In this document: piece by piece, positions 33,683 through 43,851 of the stretch
Layout of the letters: the number at the start of each line of letters is the position of its first letter
How positions within the stretch are numbered: the stretch's first letter is position 1
Source: an uncultured Colwellia sp.
GTDB taxonomy: Bacteria; Pseudomonadota; Gammaproteobacteria; Enterobacterales; Alteromonadaceae
Direction: 5' to 3'
NCBI GenBank assembly: GCA_913062815.1
Contig: CAJXWZ010000011.1
Location: forward strand, 62,001-126,000
DNA length: 64,000 nucleotides
Notes under the pieces: generated by a model
Told to the model about the DNA's origin: nothing
Databases searched by the model: none
What the model saw: the letters and a program-made list of their open reading frames with translations, nothing else
Made by a program: the position numbers and the translations under genes

Positions 33683-35470
33683 ATGCAAACGTCAGGTAAA
33701 CGACTACTTAACCATTCTCAGCGTTTGCGTCGTTTTCGCTATTTAGCAATAGCTTTTTTGCTGTTTTTATTACTTCCTCTGGGAACAATTTTATATTTTG
33801 GATTTCAACAACTTGAAAACAATCTACTGCTTAAATATCAGCGAACAGCAAGCAAATTAGAGCAAATAGTAGATGGACGTTTGACTGAAAGAAGATTGCT
33901 ATCCAATACACTACCTATAGATGCGTTTGACTATTATCGACAGGTGTATAACCCATATACTGAAAAGTTACAGCAGACCATATCTCCCCTCTCTCGATTA
34001 GAATACGACAAGCCAAAGAATAAGTGGTTAGTTGGCTATTTTCAATATTGCAACCAAGGACATTTTAACAGTCCAATCTGGCCCGATTCTTCACATGATA
34101 ATAGTCTGTATGAAAGAGGTTTGGATAGTGCCAACCTTCAGATGTCGGATCAAAAATTAAACCCTGAACTGATCAAACGTAAAAACAAAGTAATTAATAT
34201 CTACCAGCTTTTGTTGCAATCTAAATCAGTACAGCAAATGTTTAAGAAAATAAACCAGCAGGAATTCTCTGCAAAAGATGAACTCTTTAGTGTTTTTTTT
34301 GATGTACCTGACTATTTCATTTTTTATCGCGTTGTAACTATAGCGAAACAATACTGGTTGCAAGGATATATAGTTAAGCGCAAACCTTACCTGTCTCAAT
34401 TAGTAATGGATATACTGAATCAAATGCATTTCGATAGTTCGGTATTAGTTGAGTTGAAAGATGAAAAAAATTCTGGCCTTTCAGAGTATTTTCTTTATGA
34501 AAATTTACCTGACGATAAAGTTAAAGTGAGCATACTGCCAGAACTAGATAAACGATTTCAACAACAATCGATTTACAATTATGTCCATTTCCCACCCTTT
34601 AATGGTTATTCATTAACTCTGTCAACCAATTCTTTACCCATGACACCGGCTATGATGTACAGCAGCATTTTTATTATCTTTTTAATTGTTGCCATATTAT
34701 CCGCATGTTATGGATTTTATCGTCTTGGCATTAAACAACTGGCATTAGGGGAGCAAAGACTTAATTTTGTTTCTTCTGTCAGCCATGAGCTAAAAACACC
34801 TTTAACGTCAATTCGTATGTATTCACAAATGCTCAAAGAGGGGACGGTAATATCTGAAGAACATCAGAAAAAATATTTTGACTTTATTTACGGCGAAAGT
34901 GAACGACTGACACGTTTAATAGATAATATATTGCAGTTGTCTGCACTTAGCCAACAACAGCAAAATGTCCAGCCAGAATATACACCACTGACAGTTTTAG
35001 TGGATAATATTCGCTCTAAAACATCATCGATAATCGATAAACATAGCTTTAAACAAAATATTATTCTGGATATAGCTAATGCCGAAATGATGTTGGTTTT
35101 AGTTGAGCAGGACGCTTTTTCTCAGGTAGTGATTAATATTACTGACAATGCTATTAAGTTTTTTAACCGAAAACAGATTAATGATCCGACTCGACAAAAA
35201 ATTGATTTTATATTTAGCAATCATCCAAAAAATAAACACCAGATTTTGCTAGAAATACGAGATTATGGTGAAGGCATAACTCAAGAGCAGGAAAGTAAAA
35301 TTTTTGAACTTTTCTATCGTGGCGGCAATGAATTAACCCGTTCCACACAAGGGACAGGAATAGGATTGTCTTTAGTAAAAGACCTCATATCTGCACAGCA
35401 CGGAGAAATTAAAGTAGAAAGAAGGGAGCCTGGACTAGCCATGCTGCTTTCATTTCAAGCTAAATATTGA
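33683..35470 (+). CDS. Sensor histidine kinase
   Basis: A 595-residue membrane kinase. TM1 is at about residues 21-42 and TM2 at about 329-352, enclosing a large periplasmic sensor of almost 290 residues with no recognised domain. The H-box is NFVSSVSHELKTPLTSIRMY (His near 366), the N-box ITDNAIKFF, and the G boxes RDYGEGI and GTGIGLSLVKDL. It forms a two-component pair with the response regulator upstream. Divergent from the serine hydrolase/PD40 operon, which is a candidate target. Ligand unknown. Confidence 0.9.
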   Translation: MQTSGKRLLNHSQRLRRFRYLAIAFLLFLLLPLGTILYFGFQQLENNLLLKYQRTASKLEQIVDGRLTERRLLSNTLPIDAFDYYRQVYNPYTEKLQQTISPLSRLEYDKPKNKWLVGYFQYCNQGHFNSPIWPDSSHDNSLYERGLDSANLQMSDQKLNPELIKRKNKVINIYQLLLQSKSVQQMFKKINQQEFSAKDELFSVFFDVPDYFIFYRVVTIAKQYWLQGYIVKRKPYLSQLVMDILNQMHFDSSVLVELKDEKNSGLSEYFLYENLPDDKVKVSILPELDKRFQQQSIYNYVHFPPFNGYSLTLSTNSLPMTPAMMYSSIFIIFLIVAILSACYGFYRLGIKQLALGEQRLNFVSSVSHELKTPLTSIRMYSQMLKEGTVISEEHQKKYFDFIYGESERLTRLIDNILQLSALSQQQQNVQPEYTPLTVLVDNIRSKTSSIIDKHSFKQNIILDIANAEMMLVLVEQDAFSQVVINITDNAIKFFNRKQINDPTRQKIDFIFSNHPKNKHQILLEIRDYGEGITQEQESKIFELFYRGGNELTRSTQGTGIGLSLVKDLISAQHGEIKVERREPGLAMLLSFQAKY

Positions 35471-35902
35471 ACTAAGTCAGGTTACTCACAAGAGAAAATG
35501 GTTCTAGACTGTGAATTAGATAGAAGCTATATATCCATGCTAGAACGGGGGTAATAGACAACCTAGCCTGAAAACTATTTTTACTTTATGTGATAAGTTG
35601 AACTGTTTACCTTCAGAAATGGTGAAACATGTAGAGGTTGGGGTTAAAAAACAAGATGACCTTTAAAAATAGACATGGTTGTCATGCTTTATTTAAGGGG
35701 CATCGTGTCCGCTATGTCACAATTATCACACTCTATTGAGGTGGGATCGTGAGCAGAGTTTTTACTTAAAGAGAACATACAATGAAAAACAGGAACATAA
35801 GTCCGACCTAAAAAAACCTGTACCACATTGATTTCACTAGTAATTTTAAACTTAATTTAAAACAAGTATACGATAAGGCTTTCAGCTATTTTGGCCATAA
35901 AC
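35471..35902. other. Intergenic region with no recognised gene
   Basis: About 430 bases between the kinase stop and the fdx terminator. No frame has family features, and no tRNA or strong hairpin was found. Confidence 0.5.
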
Positions 35903-35998
35903 AAAAAAAGGATAATAACATTTCTGCTATTAGCCTCTAACTGAATTACTTGAAAAGCTACTTAGTGATTCTCAGACACCATATTAATGGTATATTTA
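35903..35998 (-). repeat. fdx 3' end and terminator: probable parent of the dispersed repeat
   Basis: On the minus strand, fdx ends with CCTAAATATACC then codons for TINMVSENH and TAA (35962). About 25 bases later comes an imperfect stem, GGCTAATAGCAGAAATGTTATTATCC, followed by seven T (35903-35933). The same layout, with the same peptide codons and a better hairpin, occurs downstream of other genes in this window. It also serves as terminator of the isc operon. Confidence 0.75.
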
Positions 35999-36300
35999 GG
36001 TATATCGATTACCAAATCTTCATCTTGTACTATCGATTGGCAGCTTAAGCGAGAATCTGGTTCTAGACCCCATGCTTTATCTAATAAATCATCTTCAAGT
36101 TCATCACTTTCTGGTAAAGAGTCAAAGCCTTCACGTACAATGACATGGCAAGTGGTACACGCACATACTTTTTCACAGGCATGCTCTAAGCCAATATCAT
36201 TTTTTAGAATGACGTTTAACACACTTTCACCCTTTTCCGCTTCGAGTAAAGCACCGTCTGGGCAAAGTTCTTCATGAGGTAATACAATGATTTTTGGCAT
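35962..36300 (-). CDS. fdx: ISC-system [2Fe-2S] ferredoxin
   Basis: A 112-residue adrenodoxin-type ferredoxin, last gene of the isc operon. The cluster cysteines lie in EHACEKVCACTTCHVIV and LSCQ; the motifs FDSLPESDELEDDLLDKAWG and GLEPDSRLSC match E. coli Fdx. It supplies electrons for Fe-S assembly on IscU. The C-terminus is YTINMVSENH, where E. coli has YTINHAREH. No iscX gene follows; a terminator does. Confidence 0.96.
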   Translation of the reverse strand: MPKIIVLPHEELCPDGALLEAEKGESVLNVILKNDIGLEHACEKVCACTTCHVIVREGFDSLPESDELEDDLLDKAWGLEPDSRLSCQSIVQDEDLVIDIPKYTINMVSENH

Positions 36301-36344
36301 ATTTTAATCTCTTTTGTTCGAGACTACTGTCTCTCAACTAATGT

Positions 36345-38219
36345 CTATAATTTTTCTACTGATTGACCGCTTAAGGCTTTATTTATAGAGCTATCCATTC
36401 TACGCTCAGCAAATATTGCCGTTGCTTGATCTAATTTTTCAATAGCGGTTTCTATTTCATTCGCACTTTCACCTTGGCTAATATCAGCCAAAGATTTAAT
36501 AACTTGTTCAATGTTGGCTACTTCGTTTGCATCAAGTAGGTGTTTATCTTGGACAATTGCAGCTTGTATAGACTCTATCACTCTAGCCGCTTCTACTTGC
36601 TGCTCTTTCAGCATACGTGCATCAATATCAGCTTTTGCGTTATTCATAGAGTCTTTTAGCATTTGTGCTATTTTACCATCATCTAAGCCAAACGATGGTT
36701 TCACTTCGATACTTGATTCAACGCCCGAAGATTTTTCCATCGCAGTTACGGATAACAAGCCATCGGCATCGACTTTAAAGGTCACCCGTATATGAGCAGC
36801 GCCTGCTGTCATTGCAGGAATACCACGTAACTCAAAACGTGCAAGAGAGCGACAATCGTCTACTAGTTCGCGCTCACCTTGCAAAACGTGAACAGCCATA
36901 GCCGTTTGTCCATCTTTAAAGGTGGTAAACTCTTGTGCTTTCGCAACAGGAATTGTGGTATTTCGCGGAATAACTTTTTCTACTAATCCGCCCATGGTTT
37001 CTAAACCAAGTGACAAAGGAGTTACATCAAGTAGTAACACGTCGCTTTCAGGTTTATTGCCAGCAAGAATATCGGCTTGAATAGCCGCACCAATAGCGAC
37101 TACTTTGTCTGGGTCGATAGACGTTAATGGTTTCTTATTAAAAAACTTTTCAACTTCAGCACGTACCAATGGCACACGAGTAGACCCGCCTACCATGACA
37201 ACCTCAATAACCTCTTCTATATTAATGCTGGCATCTTTTAAGCTTCTACGACACGCACGTAAGGTCTTTTTCACCAAGCTGGCAATTAATTCATTAAGCG
37301 TTGCTGTAGTTAAACTTGTTGACCAAGTTTGTGCATTATCTAACGCTAAACTCACTTCAGCAGTATCCTGATAAGTTAAGCTCTCTTTCGCTAGACAAGC
37401 TTGCTGCATTAGCTGACGTTCAAGAGATGGTGAAAGTGGGCGCGTTAAAGCAGCTTGCTCAACTAAGTAATCTACTAGTGCAACGTCAAAGTCATCACCA
37501 CCTAGCGCAGAGTCACCACCCGTTGCCAGCACTTCAAAAACACCTTTATTCAGGCGTAAAACGGAAATATCAAAAGTGCCGCCACCGAGATCAAAAATAG
37601 CAATAACACCTTCTTGACCGGAATCTAAACCATAGGCAACAGCGGCTGCAGTAGGCTCATTAAGTAAGCGTAAAACATTTACACCTGCAAGTTTTGCCGC
37701 ATCTTTAGTACTTTGGCGCTGAGCATCATCAAAGTGGGCCGGTACAGTGACCACTACGCCGGTAAGCTCTCCGCCTAAAGCTTGTTCAGCCCGTTGATTC
37801 AGCGTCTTTAAAATTTCCGCTGAAACTTGTACAGGGTTAATATTACCTTGACGAGTGACTATTTCAGGATGGTTCTCATCACCACAAAACTGGTAGGGCA
37901 AGGAAGGATACTTACTTTGAATATCACTTAAAGAACGACCAATTAAACGTTTAGCTGAGGTAATGGTATTTTTTGCATCACTAACACTTAACGCTTTCGC
38001 TTCATCACCGACTAAAATGGCTTGTTCAGACGATGAATCTTGATAACTAACAATAGAAGGGAGGATATCACGACCCTGTTGATCAGCTATGGTATTGGGT
38101 TTGCCACTTTGTACACTGGCGATTAATGAATTGGTAGTGCCTAAATCAATACCTGCAGCGAGTCGGTGCTCATGTGGAACTGTACTCTGACCAGGTTCTG
38201 CTATTTGTAAAAGTGCCAT
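36345..38219 (-). CDS. hscA: Fe-S assembly chaperone HscA
   Basis: A 624-residue specialised Hsp70. The ATPase domain has [16 protein letters not shown], the phosphate loop [15 protein letters not shown] and [17 protein letters not shown]. The C-terminal substrate domain contains [20 protein letters not shown]. With HscB it drives transfer of clusters from IscU by binding the LPPVK loop of the scaffold. It lies between hscB and fdx, 82 and 44 bases away, as in the classic isc operon. Length matches E. coli HscA (616). Confidence 0.97.
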   Translation of the reverse strand: MALLQIAEPGQSTVPHEHRLAAGIDLGTTNSLIASVQSGKPNTIADQQGRDILPSIVSYQDSSSEQAILVGDEAKALSVSDAKNTITSAKRLIGRSLSDIQSKYPSLPYQFCGDENHPEIVTRQGNINPVQVSAEILKTLNQRAEQALGGELTGVVVTVPAHFDDAQRQSTKDAAKLAGVNVLRLLNEPTAAAVAYGLDSGQEGVIAIFDLGGGTFDISVLRLNKGVFEVLATGGDSALGGDDFDVALVDYLVEQAALTRPLSPSLERQLMQQACLAKESLTYQDTAEVSLALDNAQTWSTSLTTATLNELIASLVKKTLRACRRSLKDASINIEEVIEVVMVGGSTRVPLVRAEVEKFFNKKPLTSIDPDKVVAIGAAIQADILAGNKPESDVLLLDVTPLSLGLETMGGLVEKVIPRNTTIPVAKAQEFTTFKDGQTAMAVHVLQGERELVDDCRSLARFELRGIPAMTAGAAHIRVTFKVDADGLLSVTAMEKSSGVESSIEVKPSFGLDDGKIAQMLKDSMNNAKADIDARMLKEQQVEAARVIESIQAAIVQDKHLLDANEVANIEQVIKSLADISQGESANEIETAIEKLDQATAIFAERRMDSSINKALSGQSVEKL

Positions 38220-38301
38220 GATTATCTTTTCTTAAGGTAAAGCCAAGCGCAAACTCTTGTTAAAGGTATGCCGCTAACGGGTTTAGTATTTATTGGTTAC
38301 A

Positions 38302-38841
38302 TCAGTCATCGAACAAACTGTCTTCTATACGTTCGATTTCAATATTAAGTTTTTGATAAAATTTCAATTTTCGTAAATTATCACAAGCCAGTGCATTTGA
38401 AGCTGCACTATTTTCATTTATCTGCGCTGACATTAAGTCAAAATGCTGCTGATGCTCTATTGATAATTCCCGTTGAGCCTCCGCTAACGCTGCGTCAACG
38501 TCATTAGATGTTTTTACGTCATCTAACATTTCTCTTAGCTCCATTTGACGCATAAGGAAACTGGTATCACTAAAAGAGTGTTGCTCATTTGGCATCTCAA
38601 CACCGCGTAAATTTAATAAGTACTCAGCGCGCTTTATTGGCTCTTTAAGCGTTTGATAGGCATCATTAATTTCTGCTGATTTTTGCACTGCCAATAATTG
38701 CTCTTGACTAGAGGCATGTGCAAAACGATCAGGATGAACTGATTTTTGCAGCGTTTGATAGGCTTGTGATAAATAGCTCAGCTCAACATTAAATGATTGC
38801 TCAATGTTGAATAATTGAAAGTAATCCAAAATAGCTCTCAT
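38302..38841 (-). CDS. hscB: J-domain co-chaperone HscB
   Basis: A 179-residue J-type co-chaperone. The J domain occupies residues 1-75 with the HPD motif in LQKSVHPDRFAHASSQEQ near residue 34, followed by the C-terminal IscU-binding three-helix domain (RQMELREMLDDVKTS). It stimulates HscA and brings IscU to it. Gap to iscA upstream (189 bases) is unusually long and holds a palindromic repeat element. Confidence 0.96.
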   Translation of the reverse strand: MRAILDYFQLFNIEQSFNVELSYLSQAYQTLQKSVHPDRFAHASSQEQLLAVQKSAEINDAYQTLKEPIKRAEYLLNLRGVEMPNEQHSFSDTSFLMRQMELREMLDDVKTSNDVDAALAEAQRELSIEHQQHFDLMSAQINENSAASNALACDNLRKLKFYQKLNIEIERIEDSLFDD

Positions 38842-38923
38842 AAATTAGCGCAATGTTATGCCTATTAGGCTAATCAGCGCATTCTTTAATTAATTAAACC
38901 ATAACGAATTCAACTCAAAGATA

Positions 38924-39003
38924 GTTTGTTCTGATGCAAGGCGAAATCACAGTATTGACTTTAGTCAATGAGTATTTTCAACGCTGCATCTGAGCAAAAT
39001 AAC
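38924..39003. repeat. Imperfect inverted repeat inside the isc operon
   Basis: An 80-base element between hscB and iscA. The centre is the perfect palindrome ATTGACTTTAGTCAAT (38954-38969). The outer arms GTTTGTTCTGATGCA and TGCATCTGAGCAAAATAAC pair imperfectly. It can fold into a long hairpin in the operon transcript and resembles in plan an element at 62040-62122. Confidence 0.65.
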
Positions 39004-39030
39004 AAAGAAGTGAGTGCGTTATCACGACAG

Positions 39031-39354
39031 TTAGACGTTGAACGACTCACCACACCCACACTCGCCTTTCGCGTTGGGATTGGTAAACTGAAAGCCTTCA
39101 TTAAGGCCTTCTTTAACAAAGTCTAATTCAATACCTTCAAGATAAACTAAACTTTTGGTATCGATAATTATTTTGACATTTTCTATATCAAAGACATTAT
39201 CGTCTTCATTTAAGTCATCAACAAACTCAAGCACATAAGCCAAACCCGAACAGCCTGTCGTTTTAATACCTAAACGTAAACCAAGGCCTTTACCTCGGTT
39301 TACCATAAAAGATTGAACACGTTCTGTTGCTGCTGGCGTCATGGTAACTGACAT
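39031..39354 (-). CDS. iscA: Iron-sulfur carrier IscA
   Basis: A 107-residue A-type carrier. It has the three conserved cysteines: one in [17 protein letters not shown] (near 35) and two in the C-terminal GECGCGESF. It starts [17 protein letters not shown], as expected for IscA. It accepts or delivers [2Fe-2S]/[4Fe-4S] clusters downstream of IscU. Spacing to iscU is 45 bases. Confidence 0.97.
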   Translation of the reverse strand: MSVTMTPAATERVQSFMVNRGKGLGLRLGIKTTGCSGLAYVLEFVDDLNEDDNVFDIENVKIIIDTKSLVYLEGIELDFVKEGLNEGFQFTNPNAKGECGCGESFNV

Positions 39355-39399
39355 ACTAGTTTTCCTGTTTTCTTTTATTGCTCTTCGTTTACTAAAAAA

Positions 39400-39780
39400 T
39401 TAGCCATTTTTAGCTTTGTAATCTTCTATCGCCGCTTTAATCGCGTCTTCAGCTAAAATTGAGCAATGAATTTTTACTGGTGGTAAAGCTAACTCTTCGG
39501 CAATAGCGGTATTTTTAATTTTTCCCGCTTCGTCAATTGATTTACCTTTGACCCATTCTGTTACTAAAGAGCTTGAAGCAATGGCTGAGCCACAACCATA
39601 AGTCTTAAACTTGGCATCTTCAATAATGCCTTCGTCTGAAATTTTTAACTGCAATTTCATTACGTCACCACAGGCAGGTGCGCCAACCATCCCCGTTGCT
39701 ACTGAAGGATCATTCTTATCCATAGAGCCAACATTACGTGGGTTTTCATAATGGTCGATTACTTTTTCACTATAAGCCAT
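39400..39780 (-). CDS. iscU: Fe-S scaffold IscU
   Basis: A 126-residue scaffold. Cluster-binding cysteines appear in GAPACGDVMKL, YGCGSAIASSS and KIHCSILAEDAI; the Asp of ACGDV and the HscA-recognition stretch LPPVK (near residue 99) are present. The N-terminus AYSEKVIDHYENPRNVGSMD is canonical. It receives sulfur from IscS, encoded 34 bases upstream. Confidence 0.98.
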   Translation of the reverse strand: MAYSEKVIDHYENPRNVGSMDKNDPSVATGMVGAPACGDVMKLQLKISDEGIIEDAKFKTYGCGSAIASSSLVTEWVKGKSIDEAGKIKNTAIAEELALPPVKIHCSILAEDAIKAAIEDYKAKNG

Positions 39781-39814
39781 TTTCTACTCTCCTCACTGTC
39801 ACTTCAGGCAATGC

Positions 39815-41029
39815 CTAGTGCCCAGCCCATTCAATTGAATCTAAATCTATACCGTCTTTAAACATTTCCCAAAGTGGCGACATGTTACGTAAATGACCAA
39901 TAGATTTCTGTATTATGTTAATTGCGTGATCTATTTCTGCTTCGGTAGTAAAACGGCCGAAACTAAAACGTATTGAGCTATGCGCCATTTCATCATTTAA
40001 CCCTAGCGCTCTCAATACATAAGAAGGCTCAAGGCTAGCTGATGTACAGGCACTGCCTGAAGAAACAGCTAAGTCTTTTAATGCCATGATTAATGATTCA
40101 CCTTCAACAAAGTTGAAGCTTACATTTAGGTTACCGGCATAACGCTTATCAAAATCGCCGTTTACAAAGACTTGTTCCATAGCATTTAGGCCAGACCACA
40201 AACGATCTCTCATTGCTGTTACATGCTCAAGATCTTGTGACATTTCTTCTTTAGCAATACGACATGCTTCGCCCATTCCGACTATTTGATGGGTTGCTAG
40301 TGTACCTGAGCGCATACCACGCTCATGACCACCGCCATGCATTTGTGCTTCAAGACGAATGCGGGGCTTACGGCGTACATATAATGCACCGATACCTTTA
40401 GGGCCATACATTTTATGAGCAGAAATAGACAACATATCAACTTTTAAATGTTGCATGTCTATATTAATTTTTCCTGCACTTTGCGCCGCATCTACATGAA
40501 AGATAATTTTACGTGCGCGACACATTTCACCAATTTCACTGATATCTTGTATAACGCCAATTTCGTTATTAACATGCATAATACTCACTAAAATAGTGTC
40601 ATCACGCATGGCTGCTTCAAGTTTGTTTAAATCAATTAAACCATTGTCTTCAGGGTCAAGGTAAGTAACATCAAAGCCTTGTCTTTCTAATTCACGACAA
40701 GTATCTAACACAGCTTTATGCTCTGTTTTACAGGTAATAATGTGCTTACCTTTTTTGTCATAAAAATTGGCTGCACCTTTAATAGCTAAATTATCAGACT
40801 CCGTTGCACCTGAGGTGATCACTATTTCACGAGGATCTGCATTAATTAATTCGGCAATTTGATTACGCGCTATATCGACAGCTTCTTCAGCTTGCCAACC
40901 GAATTTGTGCGAGCGAGATGCAGGGTTACCGAAATGACCATCGGTTGTCATGTATTGCACCATTTTTTCCGCGACACGTTTATCCACTGGGGTTGTCGCT
41001 GAATAATCAAAATAAATAGGAAGCTTCAT
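39815..41029 (-). CDS. iscS: Cysteine desulfurase IscS
   Basis: A 404-residue group I cysteine desulfurase. The PLP lysine is in [20 protein letters not shown] near residue 206, and the mobile catalytic-Cys loop is [20 protein letters not shown] near residue 325. It ends with the IscU-docking [21 protein letters not shown] region, very close to E. coli. It converts cysteine to alanine and persulfide sulfur for Fe-S clusters and tRNA thiolation. Confidence 0.98.
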   Translation of the reverse strand: MKLPIYFDYSATTPVDKRVAEKMVQYMTTDGHFGNPASRSHKFGWQAEEAVDIARNQIAELINADPREIVITSGATESDNLAIKGAANFYDKKGKHIITCKTEHKAVLDTCRELERQGFDVTYLDPEDNGLIDLNKLEAAMRDDTILVSIMHVNNEIGVIQDISEIGEMCRARKIIFHVDAAQSAGKINIDMQHLKVDMLSISAHKMYGPKGIGALYVRRKPRIRLEAQMHGGGHERGMRSGTLATHQIVGMGEACRIAKEEMSQDLEHVTAMRDRLWSGLNAMEQVFVNGDFDKRYAGNLNVSFNFVEGESLIMALKDLAVSSGSACTSASLEPSYVLRALGLNDEMAHSSIRFSFGRFTTEAEIDHAINIIQKSIGHLRNMSPLWEMFKDGIDLDSIEWAGH

Positions 41030-41085
41030 TGGCTCTCATTCTCCACTTGTACGGATTTTCTTAAATAAACCTAAAAATCAAAAAA

Positions 41086-41577
41086 CTATAAGTTAATTGG
41101 GATAATCGTTTCTAACGATGACACTTTACTGATTCTGTTCTGTAAATCATCTTGTCGTTTAGAAACTGTTTTTACGTCGTGTTTTGCGATTAACTCTGCC
41201 AAAGTAATATTTTGCAAAAAGTCTTCAATTCGCTGACTCAAGCTTTCCCAAAGGGAGTGAGTTAAGCATTGCTCACCGCCTTGGCAGTTTCCTTTACCCT
41301 GACATCGAGTTGCATCAACACTTTCATTAACCGCAGCGATTATTTCAGCTATATCAATTTGTGCTGAACATTTGCCCAAGCGGTAGCCGCCACCAGGTCC
41401 TCTTATACTCATTACTAAGCCATGCTTGCGTAATTTAGAAAATAACTGCTCTAAATAGGACAAAGAGATATCTTGTCGCTCAGATATATCAGCTAACGAT
41501 ACTGGCCCATAAGCAGCATGGATAGTAACATCAAGCATTGCTGTAACGGCATAACGGCCTTTAGAAGTTAGCTTCAT
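41086..41577 (-). CDS. iscR: Fe-S responsive regulator IscR
   Basis: A 163-residue Rrf2 regulator. It begins [17 protein letters not shown]. The DNA-reading helix is in [19 protein letters not shown], and the cluster ligands are the Cys residues and His in [19 protein letters not shown] (near 92-110). Holo-IscR represses its own operon through type 1 sites; one is recognisable 125 bases upstream. First gene of the seven-gene isc operon. Confidence 0.98.
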   Translation of the reverse strand: MKLTSKGRYAVTAMLDVTIHAAYGPVSLADISERQDISLSYLEQLFSKLRKHGLVMSIRGPGGGYRLGKCSAQIDIAEIIAAVNESVDATRCQGKGNCQGGEQCLTHSLWESLSQRIEDFLQNITLAELIAKHDVKTVSKRQDDLQNRISKVSSLETIIPINL

Positions 41578-41701
41578 AATTTCTTCTTTCGCTAATTAAA
41601 ATCATACTTTCTGTCTAATTTATCAGGTTTCTAAAATACAACTAACGGCTTAATTAGCTTTTGGAGCGCATTTTACATAACCTTTAAACTTAATCAAGTA
41701 T

Positions 41702-41726
41702 ATACCCGAGTAATATACTCAAGTAT
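41702..41726 (-). promoter_or_regulatory. IscR type 1 operator upstream of iscR
   Basis: On the minus strand the 25-base site reads ATACTTGAGTA, TAT, TACTCGGGTAT. It is a nearly perfect dyad (arms ATACYYGAGTA/TACTCRRGTAT) and fits the type 1 motif known from enterobacteria. It lies about 125 bases before iscR, so holo-IscR should repress the operon here. Confidence 0.85.
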
Positions 41727-41749
41727 TCTACACTATGATGTTTAAAGCG

Positions 41750-41788
41750 AAAAGCAATAGTTGACTATTTTACTCAACTATTGCTTTT
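41750..41788 (-). terminator. Terminator between cysE and the isc promoter
   Basis: A 14-bp perfect stem, AAAGCAATAGTTGA (41751-41764) and TCAACTATTGCTTT (41774-41787), with a nine-base loop. It is about 36 bases past the cysE stop and upstream of the isc promoter, so it isolates the two units. Confidence 0.85.
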
Positions 41789-41823
41789 AAATTGATATAA
41801 GCTAGATATGAATGGATTATTGT

Positions 41824-42681
41824 TTAGATTTCAGGATCAAAACTCGCTACTTTTCTTTCACGGCGCTTCGCTGCTTCAATCTCATCTTCGACAAATTCGC
41901 CTACTCTTAACTCGGGTAACTCTTTAGAACAAACATCTCCGCCTAAATTATTTACTTCTTTGCATAGGGTGGCGACTTTATCATCCATTAAATGCATGTG
42001 ATCTAACAAACGACCAATCGCTTTCGCTACGGGATCTGGGCTGTCTGCCGATACTGCATAGGCATCAAAGCCAAACTTTTTAGCGGCCTTATCACGCGAC
42101 TCTTTACCTAAACTACCATTTAATTTTTCACCTAAGTCAGCATCAAGTAAAGAGTTATTGTTTTGGCTTTTGGTATTAACTATACGTGCAGGAATACCAA
42201 CCGCCGTAGCATTTTCCGGTAAATTTTTAACAACAACAGAGTTTGAGCCAACCTTGCCACCTTTGCCAATGGTAATTGGACCCAGCACTTGCGCTCCGGC
42301 ACCAATAACAACATTATCTTCCAAGGTAGGATGACGTTTGCCAGCATTCCAGCTTGTGCCGCCTAAGGTAACACCATGATATAAAGTAACATCATCGCCA
42401 ATTTCTGCGGTTTCACCAATTACCACACCCATACCGTGATCGATAAAAAAGCGACGGCCTAAGGTTGCACCTGGGTGAATTTCAATACCGGTAAGCCAAC
42501 GAGAAAATGTAGATATAGTTCGAGCTAAAAGTTTCCAATTGGCCTGCCACAATCTATGGCTTAATCTATGAACCCAAATAGCATGCAACCCAGGATAGTT
42601 CAACAAAACTTCAAAAGTAGTGCGTGCTGCGGGATCTCTATCAAAAACACTGTTAATGTCTTCTTTCATGCGGGTAAACAT
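41824..42681 (-). CDS. cysE: Serine O-acetyltransferase
   Basis: A 285-residue acetyltransferase with an N-terminal helical domain ([20 protein letters not shown]) and a left-handed beta-helix carrying the hexapeptide region ([21 protein letters not shown], then [12 protein letters not shown] and [20 protein letters not shown]). Catalytic His residues sit in FFIDHGMG and YHGVTLGG. It makes O-acetylserine for cysteine. The C-terminal 80 residues after the beta helix are longer and unusual. Co-transcribed after trmJ (13 bases) and located just before isc, where cysteine is consumed. Confidence 0.95.
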   Translation of the reverse strand: MFTRMKEDINSVFDRDPAARTTFEVLLNYPGLHAIWVHRLSHRLWQANWKLLARTISTFSRWLTGIEIHPGATLGRRFFIDHGMGVVIGETAEIGDDVTLYHGVTLGGTSWNAGKRHPTLEDNVVIGAGAQVLGPITIGKGGKVGSNSVVVKNLPENATAVGIPARIVNTKSQNNNSLLDADLGEKLNGSLGKESRDKAAKKFGFDAYAVSADSPDPVAKAIGRLLDHMHLMDDKVATLCKEVNNLGGDVCSKELPELRVGEFVEDEIEAAKRRERKVASFDPEI

Positions 42682-42694
42682 ATTTTTTCCTTTC

Positions 42695-43513
42695 CTATTT
42701 CTCTGTGTTTGTAGCAGCAGCTCTTTCTATAGAGGCAAGAATGCCACGCATCATTTTAATTTCTTTTACATCAGGGCGAGCTCGATTAAATAAACGCCTT
42801 AATTTAGTCATGACTAAACCCGGATGTTTATCGCCAATAAAGTTAGTTGCTTTAAGCGCATTCTCAAAGTGTTGATAAAAACGCTCTGATTCAGCAGATA
42901 CTGGATACTGTTCATCTTCTTCACTTTTTGTTTCGCTACTACCACTTTTTCCGATATAACTGCCATTGCCGGTACTTTGTTCTTGGCTTGTATCATCTAA
43001 CGATAATAAGTAGCTTGTACGTATTTCATAGCTTAAGGTTTGCACCGCCATCGCTAGGTTTAACGAGCTATAATCTGGATTAGCCGGAATTTGCACATGA
43101 AAGTGACATAGTTGTAACTCATCATTTGTCAAACCACTACTCTCGCGGCCAAACACCAACGCCACTGGATATTCTTTTGCTTCAGCGACCATTTTTTCAC
43201 CACAACCACGGGGCTCTAACATAGGCCAGGGTAATGTTCGAGAACGAGCACTTGTACCTACAACCAAACCACAATCTTCGATTGCTTCACTTAATGTGCT
43301 AACCACTTTAGCATTGGCAAGTACATCAGTTGCGCCAGCTGCTAAGGCTTGTGCCTGACCATTAGGCAGTTCGATAGGATCCACCAAAACCAATTGGCTT
43401 AATCCCATCGTTTTCATTGCTCGGGCTGCACTACCAATATTGCGACAATCAGAAGTGTTAACTAATACAATTATGACTTGGTCTAATAAATTACAATTTT
43501 TTGAATCTGACAT
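42695..43513 (-). CDS. trmJ: tRNA (cytidine/uridine-32-2'-O)-methyltransferase TrmJ
   Basis: A 272-residue SpoU-class methyltransferase. The knot-forming motifs are visible: [57 protein letters not shown] and [16 protein letters not shown]. TrmJ methylates position 32 of several tRNAs. A serine-rich insert (about residues 170-205) before the C-terminal extension distinguishes it from E. coli TrmJ. It diverges from suhB across 338 bases, as in many gammaproteobacteria. Confidence 0.95.
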   Translation of the reverse strand: MSDSKNCNLLDQVIIVLVNTSDCRNIGSAARAMKTMGLSQLVLVDPIELPNGQAQALAAGATDVLANAKVVSTLSEAIEDCGLVVGTSARSRTLPWPMLEPRGCGEKMVAEAKEYPVALVFGRESSGLTNDELQLCHFHVQIPANPDYSSLNLAMAVQTLSYEIRTSYLLSLDDTSQEQSTGNGSYIGKSGSSETKSEEDEQYPVSAESERFYQHFENALKATNFIGDKHPGLVMTKLRRLFNRARPDVKEIKMMRGILASIERAAATNTEK

Positions 43514-43743
43514 TTCAACGCTATGCTCATACTTAGGGTTAATAGGCGATACTCACCTAGTTTTATGCCTTTAATTCTACCATAGAAGATTACTGCGGTG
43601 CTCTATAAAAAGCACGTAAAATCAATAAACCAAGTTTGCTTAACTTAGTTTATTTTCCTATATAAAGCATAGTTGAAAACAAGGCGGGCTGTTTTTCGTA
43701 CATTTTATTAAATATCTTTATCGCTAAAAACATTAAAACTTGC

Positions 43744-43749
43744 TATACT
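43744..43749 (+). promoter_or_regulatory. Extended -10 promoter upstream of suhB
   Basis: TGCTATACT gives an extended -10 (TGnTATACT), about 100 bases before suhB. The -35 is weak, which is normal for extended -10 promoters. The remainder of the 338-base trmJ-suhB gap contains no gene that I recognise. Confidence 0.45.
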
Positions 43750-43851
43750 CCGCGCGCTTGAATTCAACATGATGAAAGACCATCTTCTCTGTTCTTTTCA
43801 AACATAGATATATTGTTCTTTTAAAAGCCATTTACAAATAGGTACTCTATT

